Below, piece by piece: positions 59,450-64,000 of a DNA stretch of 64,000 nt (the first letter of the stretch is position 1; each line of letters opens with the position of its first letter). The position numbers and the translations under genes are program-made. The notes beneath the pieces were generated by a model that was not told the origin of the DNA, did not search any database, and was given only the letters and a program-made list of their open reading frames with translations. Source of the stretch: Syntrophaceae bacterium UBA2280 (GTDB taxonomy: Bacteria > Desulfobacterota > Syntrophia > Syntrophales > Smithellaceae); contig DDWS01000001.1 in the NCBI GenBank assembly GCA_002347685.1, forward strand, positions 1 through 64,000, read 5' to 3'.

Positions 59450-60226
59450 TTTTTCATGCCAATGACTGAGAAATAAGTGGCCAAATTCCGATACGGCCAT
59501 TCCATCGGTCAATAACTGAGGATGGAGGATCAAAGGTCTCGGTGGTGAATCTTCTTTAAAAGCGTGCAAAAAGGTGAAATTCGGACTGCCAAGCGCATCT
59601 TGCTCGGTCCACACCTGCTCCAAACGTTCCCAGTTACTGTTTTTTATGCATTCGGTCTTCTCCGCCTCTAGTTCATTGAAGCGTCGTCCTTCTTCCGGCA
59701 CAAATTCTGCTGGAGGTATATACGGCGGAATCCGATGCGCAAGTGCATCTCTATAGGACTTTGCGTAGGACTTGTGCCACTCAGTTGTCAGTGGTGAAGT
59801 CAAATAGTTACGCAGCTGTTCTGGCAAGTGGTCGCGGGTTGCATCGATGAAGAGCCCAACCCGACGGCGATCTCCTATTATCGATTCCAGATTGTGGCGG
59901 AGCACATACGCCCAAGCCCAGTTATCGTATAGTCCATAAAGGTTTATTAAGAAAGCGTGCAAGTTGATTTGTACGTCAGTTAAAGTGTTCCTGTCAAGTG
60001 GACGTGTTGTGCTTGGGGGAAACAGAGTGAACACGTTCTCAATACTGCGCCGAATGACTCCAACGCGCCGGCCTGCCCCATGCAGCAAGTGCTCACGCGC
60101 GCGCGATGCAGGATCGAGTAGTTGCCCTTCGAGAACGATCTTTAATTGCAAGTCGTTCAACATGGCGAGTACTTCAACGCATTGCGATTCTAGTGTCTCA
60201 AGTGCTTCAGCGTAAAAGAACATCAT
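59444..60226 (-). CDS. HEPN-like hypothetical cassette protein, 260 residues
   Basis: A mainly helical protein. The segment AKSYRDALAHRIPPYIPPAE contains R-D-A-L-A-H, again fitting the Rx4-6H HEPN motif; around it are LYDNWAWAYVLRHNLE and the Glu/Pro-rich EFVPEEGRRFNELEAEK. The stop codon lies inside the opening heptamer of the attC. No known family was identified; a role in RNA cleavage is only suggested. Confidence 0.55.
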   Translation of the reverse strand: MMFFYAEALETLESQCVEVLAMLNDLQLKIVLEGQLLDPASRAREHLLHGAGRRVGVIRRSIENVFTLFPPSTTRPLDRNTLTDVQINLHAFLINLYGLYDNWAWAYVLRHNLESIIGDRRRVGLFIDATRDHLPEQLRNYLTSPLTTEWHKSYAKSYRDALAHRIPPYIPPAEFVPEEGRRFNELEAEKTECIKNSNWERLEQVWTEQDALGSPNFTFLHAFKEDSPPRPLILHPQLLTDGMAVSEFGHLFLSHWHEKA

Positions 60227-60243
60227 GCCTCGATGCCGTCATG

Positions 60244-60299
60244 GCCTAACGACGAAATCACCCGGAGCGTAGCGATCGGGTGGATTGATTTTGTTATGT
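60244..60299 (-). other. attC site of the 208-residue-gene cassette
   Basis: A 56-base site opening ACATAAC and closing GTTAGGC (perfect GTTRRRY), with stem CCACCCGATC / CTCCGGGTGA. The opening heptamer complements GTTATGT at 60954-60960, the outermost cassette boundary. Confidence 0.85.
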
Positions 60300-60307
60300 T
60301 AATATAA

Positions 60308-60934
60308 TTATTTCATTATTTCAAAGACCGCTTTCCAGAATTGAATCACTTCAGGAAAATATTCATTTAACGTTAATTGGCAATAATATGATCCTCTTGC
60401 TAAAGCTTGGTCTCTATTTTGGATATCAAGGTATGGTATTAACTCGACTTCATCTTTAGTAATTGGTAACTCAAATCTGGCAACAATTTTATTAGTGACA
60501 AGTAGGAATTCTATGTTTGATATTTTATTTTTAAGCTCATTTCTAAATTTCCTTATATGAAAGATATATGTAATGTTTATCTTCAAGAAGATTAGAATTG
60601 GCAAATTATATTTATCATAATGGCCCTTCATTAATGCTTTGGCGAATGGTAGAAAACTTTTATTTGTATTATTCTTGGTCGCTTTGTTTATATAGAAGAG
60701 TAGAGAATCTAAAAGCTCTCTGCTGTTAAACAATAATTCCCTGAAACAGGAAATTAACTCTTTGTCATTTCCATGCCCCTTTATGAACAGCGTTGTATAT
60801 TTGTCCACTTTATCTTTTACTTCGCTGTTTTTGGCTAGTGCTATTTTTGTAAAACGTCCATTGGCATATCCAAGCTGTTCAAAGCGCAATATGTGATCAT
60901 CCTTGAATAATTCTGGCATGCCAAATTGGACCAT
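60308..60934 (-). CDS. Hypothetical cassette protein, 208 residues
   Basis: Not recognised. A helical Lys/Ile/Leu-rich protein with FIKGHGNDKELISCFRELLF and IFHIRKFRNELKNKISNI; a HIRKFRNEL-type segment is reminiscent of other HEPN-like helices but has no clear RxxxxH. The gene is very AT-rich, unlike its neighbours. GAGAG lies upstream of the ATG. Confidence 0.6.
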   Translation of the reverse strand: MVQFGMPELFKDDHILRFEQLGYANGRFTKIALAKNSEVKDKVDKYTTLFIKGHGNDKELISCFRELLFNSRELLDSLLFYINKATKNNTNKSFLPFAKALMKGHYDKYNLPILIFLKINITYIFHIRKFRNELKNKISNIEFLLVTNKIVARFELPITKDEVELIPYLDIQNRDQALARGSYYCQLTLNEYFPEVIQFWKAVFEIMK

Positions 60935-61584
60935 CTTATTTTCTCTCTATCCACATAACAATTAATCTACCGTGTTTGGTTTTTCCGAAAAATCGATATT
61001 TTTATACTCCGATCGAAAAAGAAAGGAAAGCGAAAAAATGCTTAAAAAACAACGAACATTGAAAAGCTGCATTTGGCATTTCACGATAATAAGGACCAAA
61101 AGCCAAATTGGGTATTTTATGGGAAAAGTGTCCAACCTGTAGAATTCCGACATTAATGAATACTGCATGAAAGGGGATCAGCTCTGAAGAATTGGCGACC
61201 GCTCTGTCACAAGAAATTTTCCGGCGTGGTTACATGAATTGTATCACCGTCGGAACCTTCGTGACGGTTCCGGTTACGGGTGCGGATTAGGGCGCCCACA
61301 GCGGGTGTGTGTGGCAGAATTGCCGACGCTGATACAAATATAAACAAAATAGCCGTGATACGCGATAAATTATTCCGCATGGATAAAAAGGTTTTCGCCT
61401 CCTCTTTTTCGCTTCCGGCCGCTCCATGTTTATAGATAGAGACGGTTCGGTATCTGTCTTTTACATGTACCGCGTTATCTCCAACATGCTCACCAACCTT
61501 TTTCAAGTGAATAATATTCAACCGCGATTAACCGTTTGTTATTGTACCGGAGCGGATGACATGATGGTGGCAGATAGAAAAGTC
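60935..61584. other. Region upstream of the cassette array
   Basis: The outermost core heptamer GTTATGT (minus strand) lies at 60954-60960. No stem-loop of attC type precedes it, so it may be an attI-like or a truncated boundary. No integrase frame is present on either strand here. A short hydrophobic frame (60962-61168, minus) and a signal-peptide-like frame (61207-61380) are the only open frames. Confidence 0.4.
61207..61380 (-). CDS. Possible small exported peptide
   Basis: A 57-residue frame starting MRNNLSRITAILFIFVSASA, then a Leu-Pro-His-Thr-Pro-Ala cleavage-like region and an Arg-rich tail (ALIRTRNRNRHEGSDGD). It would be exported if real. AGGAGG lies about 15 bases upstream, too far for an ideal start. 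Doubtful. Confidence 0.25.
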   Translation of the reverse strand: MRNNLSRITAILFIFVSASAILPHTPAVGALIRTRNRNRHEGSDGDTIHVTTPENFL

Positions 61585-62742
61585 CTATTTGCAAGCAACA
61601 ATTAAAGAGGAAAGCGGCTGATGAAAACCCCCGTCATCCGTACGCAGCAAGGTATTATAGAGAACACGGCTCAGCATTGACTGTGGACGATCATAATTGC
61701 GCCGATAAGTCTTTACATTCCAGTTATTGGCAATTGCTTGTTCTAGCTGCCTTTCAATGTTTCCTACAACCGTCTTCGCTGCATGGTCTTTCGTTGAACG
61801 ATTTCTTATATAAAATGCGGCAGCGTCTTTGGCCGCCCGCCAAGAGAAGTTGTAAACTTGGCCTACAGAGAATGTTTCTAACGCCTTCGAAATAATTAAC
61901 TGTGTCTTTTTGCCATGACTGTATTGCAGATTATGCGCTGCCAAAACTCGGCTTAAATAGCTTAAACACTCTATCCTTGAGACCTCCTGGCACAGCGAAA
62001 CAACCTCATTGTAATTGTTCTTAATAAGCGCTTGTGATCTTACAAAATCATCGAGTGCCTCATAGAATGACGCCAAGCTGGAGAATGTGCTCCCCATTGG
62101 AACACACCATTTTACTTGATGCATATTAAATGAAAAATTCCCATCTTCACTTATGGTTATTGCTTCCATGTTGGATTCAGGATCTATGGCAATAAGCTTA
62201 GCATCAAACAGTTCTTCGATAATCTTTAAATCGTAATTAATGTCAGGTGACAGCAAATCCGTTTTGTTCGTCGAATATTCGTTGATATGTGTCATGCTTT
62301 CATCGCCACAAAATTTTATTAAAGCCAGTAAGAATATCGAAAGACGTGCACCTAGTTTATCAATGGCAACAGGATTTTTAAGTCGTCGCTGGTAAGTTGA
62401 ATTAACAAAATTTATTTTTGCTAATAACATTGAGTGACTCTCATCTTTTATGCATTCGTTACACGTCCACGAACAGCTAGTAGGCAATGATGGTAAGCTT
62501 GTTCTTGATTCCAGCAAACGTCGTTTGCTACATCTCGCACAAATAATATTATTTGAATAAGCCCTGCAGTGCTTTCTGACTATCTTTAGTATCTCATTAT
62601 TAGATAACCCAGCCTCTTTGGCGATTTCAGCGACTGTCTTTTCAAACTTACCGCTATTGTTAAGCCGCCAGTAGCTATAACAAACATCCGAATACATACA
62701 CTCGTCTTCATTAAGTATTACATTAATAGACATGATTTCCAT
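61585..62742 (-). CDS. Zinc-ribbon helix-turn-helix protein of unknown function
   Basis: A 385-residue protein not recognised as a known family. The N-terminal 50 residues hold a helix-turn-helix-like KTVAEIAKEAGLSNNEILKI; then Cys pairs in ICARCSKRRL and CSWTCNECIKD (about 80-120) form a probable zinc ribbon. The C-terminal 250 residues are helical. The start is placed at 62742 with GGAG 8 bases upstream; the ATG at 62775 lies in the promoter. It is divergent from an Xre regulator, which probably controls it. Confidence 0.55.
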   Translation of the reverse strand: MEIMSINVILNEDECMYSDVCYSYWRLNNSGKFEKTVAEIAKEAGLSNNEILKIVRKHCRAYSNNIICARCSKRRLLESRTSLPSLPTSCSWTCNECIKDESHSMLLAKINFVNSTYQRRLKNPVAIDKLGARLSIFLLALIKFCGDESMTHINEYSTNKTDLLSPDINYDLKIIEELFDAKLIAIDPESNMEAITISEDGNFSFNMHQVKWCVPMGSTFSSLASFYEALDDFVRSQALIKNNYNEVVSLCQEVSRIECLSYLSRVLAAHNLQYSHGKKTQLIISKALETFSVGQVYNFSWRAAKDAAAFYIRNRSTKDHAAKTVVGNIERQLEQAIANNWNVKTYRRNYDRPQSMLSRVLYNTLLRTDDGGFHQPLSSLIVACK

Positions 62743-62775
62743 TGAATCAGCTCCGAATAAATCCTGTTCAACCAT

Positions 62776-62805
62776 TAATTACAACCAATACACGTAATTA
62801 GTCAA
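62776..62805 (-). promoter_or_regulatory. Candidate promoter of the zinc-ribbon gene
   Basis: Minus strand TTGACT (62800-62805), 18-base spacer, TAATTA (62776-62781). It supports the later start codon of that gene. Confidence 0.35.
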
Positions 62806-62882
62806 TTTAATTCTATGCATTGGACTGTGTTTTACGCCCCTGAAATCTGGCAAAAGGTAGAGTAACTTAAGGGGGGGTGATA

Positions 62883-63206
62883 ATGGAGCTGAAAAAGATG
62901 ATAGGTGCTCGCATAGCGGAAACAAGGGCGTGCAAGGGTATGACCCAAGAGAAGTTGGCGGCTAAGATGGGGATCAGTAGCAAATATCTCAGCAGCATAG
63001 AACGTGGCAAAGAAAATCCCACCCTTGACACCCTTATAAATCTTGCCCAATCCCTTGGAATCGAATTAGCAGAAATGTTTACTCTTATTGAAGTGGAAGA
63101 CCCTGCTCTGAAGAAGAAAGCATTAGCTGCCCTGTTAAACGAGGCAAGTTCGGAACAGATCAAGCTAGCGTTAAGAATCTTGTCAATGATAATACGACAA
63201 AGATAG
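62883..63206 (+). CDS. Xre-family transcriptional regulator
   Basis: A 107-residue DNA-binding protein, the only plus-strand gene in the right half of the island. The helix-turn-helix is IGARIAETRACKGMTQEKLA then KMGISSKYLSSIERGKENP; the C-terminal part is helical. The ATG at 62883 has AAGGGGGGG upstream; the GTG at 62877 is part of that site. It is divergent from the zinc-ribbon gene, 140 bases apart. The 63207-63482 stretch after it holds no recognised gene. Confidence 0.85.
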   Translation: MELKKMIGARIAETRACKGMTQEKLAAKMGISSKYLSSIERGKENPTLDTLINLAQSLGIELAEMFTLIEVEDPALKKKALAALLNEASSEQIKLALRILSMIIRQR

Positions 63207-63482
63207 TGGACAAACATAAATGAGTTGCTGCTACGGTGCTTTAATAGGGATTCACTTTTCAAACTGCGACAGATTATAAATTGATGGGATTTTTTAGTCT
63301 AATACGTTCAGGGAAAGCAATCGATATTGTTGCTGTAAAATGAGGTCGCGGATTAGTGATATTGCAAGCAGTTCTCATCTTCACTCATTTCCGCAGGCAT
63401 AAACTCCCCACCAGCAGAGATATTTCTGAGCTGCCGGCAAATTGCACACTTATCCCCACGAATGCTTCGGCCATCCAGATCA

Positions 63483-64000
63483 TCAATAATCCCTCGCCAA
63501 GGTTCCACTAAAGAGACTCGCCGCATCTCTGGCAACTGTAATAGCCTTGCGCACCTCGTCGCTCTTCAAATCAAGCACGCGCAGCTTTCCTAATGCCTCT
63601 GCAACAGACTCAATACGTCGATATGTGCTACCGTGTGTCTCAGCATATAAGGCAAGCCCCTGTAGTTTTGGCAGGGCATCTGCAAGGTGGAGACTATGCG
63701 GGTCAACAATGTCCGCTACCACCATTCCATCAGCCTGTGACGCAAAGAATATGAAATCTGGTCGAATGATGCCATATCTGTCGCCAGAAACATAAGCAAT
63801 TCCCAGTGAAGATTGTCCCGGCTGTTGCGGGTTGCGATACCAGAAGATGAAGCCCTCACGCTTCATCTCGGTTTCGAGAACCTTTTCTTCCCAATTATTC
63901 AGTGCCGTCGGGTAAGTGCCCTGCGTGTCGCAGAGCAAATGGCTTAGGTAGGTCGGCAACGCCTTCTCAACGTTGTTTTCACGGACCTTAGTCAGCTCGA
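63483..64000 (-). CDS. C-terminus of a type III restriction-like DEAD/DEAH helicase protein (partial)
   Basis: The frame is open to the right edge, so only the last 172 residues are seen. The sequence (VLETEMKREGFIFWYRNPQQ, RPDFIFFASQADGMVVADIV then DPHSLHLADALPKLQGLALY) resembles the C-terminal domain of Res-like restriction helicases. The RPDFIFF and VADIVDPH strands look like a PD-(D/E)xK-type nuclease core. A TTG at 63959 would give a shorter internal start but is not needed. Its partner genes lie outside the window. Confidence 0.6.
   Translation of the reverse strand, partial: ELTKVRENNVEKALPTYLSHLLCDTQGTYPTALNNWEEKVLETEMKREGFIFWYRNPQQPGQSSLGIAYVSGDRYGIIRPDFIFFASQADGMVVADIVDPHSLHLADALPKLQGLALYAETHGSTYRRIESVAEALGKLRVLDLKSDEVRKAITVARDAASLFSGTLARDY

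Noticed and set aside
60962..61168. 68-residue hydrophobic frame near the cassette boundary
   Set aside because: No ribosome site and biased composition; too weak to call a gene.
63353..63535. 60-residue frame overlapping the restriction-helicase end
   Set aside because: Overlaps the better-supported frame and has no recognisable features.

Overview
The window looks like chromosome of a Gram-negative, strictly anaerobic deltaproteobacterium of the Syntrophus/Smithella type. The evidence is an Mla-type lipid transport operon with a STAS-fused permease, two Tat translocon loci, RodZ, PBP1A, a BcrCB/BzdNO-like radical acyl-CoA enzyme pair with two ATPase activators, crotonase, and multi-PAS signalling proteins. 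This assignment comes from gene content only; no rRNA is present. TTG and GTG starts are common, and several starts were moved to match a good ribosome binding site.

Bases 1-45220 are ordinary core or metabolic chromosome. In order: the 5' end of an exported protein; an Mla-like operon (STAS-MlaE, MlaF, MlaD, auxiliary lipoprotein) ending in a YjbQ-family gene; a four-PAS hybrid histidine kinase; a tRNA-dihydrouridine synthase; tRNA-Ala(CGC); an overlapping operon of a TrpF-like protein, a YgbA_NO-like protein and a geranylgeranyl-reductase-like flavoprotein; divergent to it the four-gene benzoyl-CoA-reductase/2-hydroxyacyl-CoA-dehydratase cluster; a divergent asparagine-synthase-like/GNAT pair; a MacB/FtsX-type ABC operon; a TetR-HlyD-ABC-ABC-permease-permease drug exporter (CecR-YbhGFSR-like); a signalling run (PilZ, HD-GYP N-domain-like, HDOD, pseudo-receiver-GGDEF); PaaI thioesterase; CBS-MgtE; the ilvB-ilvN-ilvC-ilvD operon behind a recognisable attenuator; PBP1A; tatAC; crotonase; peroxiredoxin-like, SDR and inositol monophosphatase genes; and rodZ-tatA ending at a strong terminator.

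Bases 45220-64000 are an accessory island, with nearly all genes on the minus strand. It opens with a decayed ISNCY-like transposase and a decayed tyrosine integrase. A RES/Xre toxin-antitoxin pair follows, then a caspase-like protease with a TIR protein (type IV Thoeris-like) lying between two 60-bp direct repeats, a DUF4238 gene and a DUF4365 gene. After these come two small genes, MazF with a broken MazE, and a class II Fic protein.

From about 54.9 to 60.96 kb there is an integron gene-cassette array. Six gene cassettes are separated by attC sites of about 56-66 bp. In most of them the start of a cassette is the exact complement of the inverse core of its own attC. Three copies of a 158-bp terminal-inverted-repeat element sit exactly at core-site GTT triplets with GTT/AAC duplicated on both sides. 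No integron integrase is visible, so within this window the array is a CALIN-type cluster. The island ends with a zinc-ribbon protein divergent from an Xre regulator, and the C-terminus of a restriction-helicase-like protein running off the right edge.

The island thus combines at least one recognisable anti-phage module, three toxin-antitoxin or Fic loci, and cassette genes, two of which carry HEPN-like RxxxxH motifs. These are candidates for undescribed defence or RNase functions.
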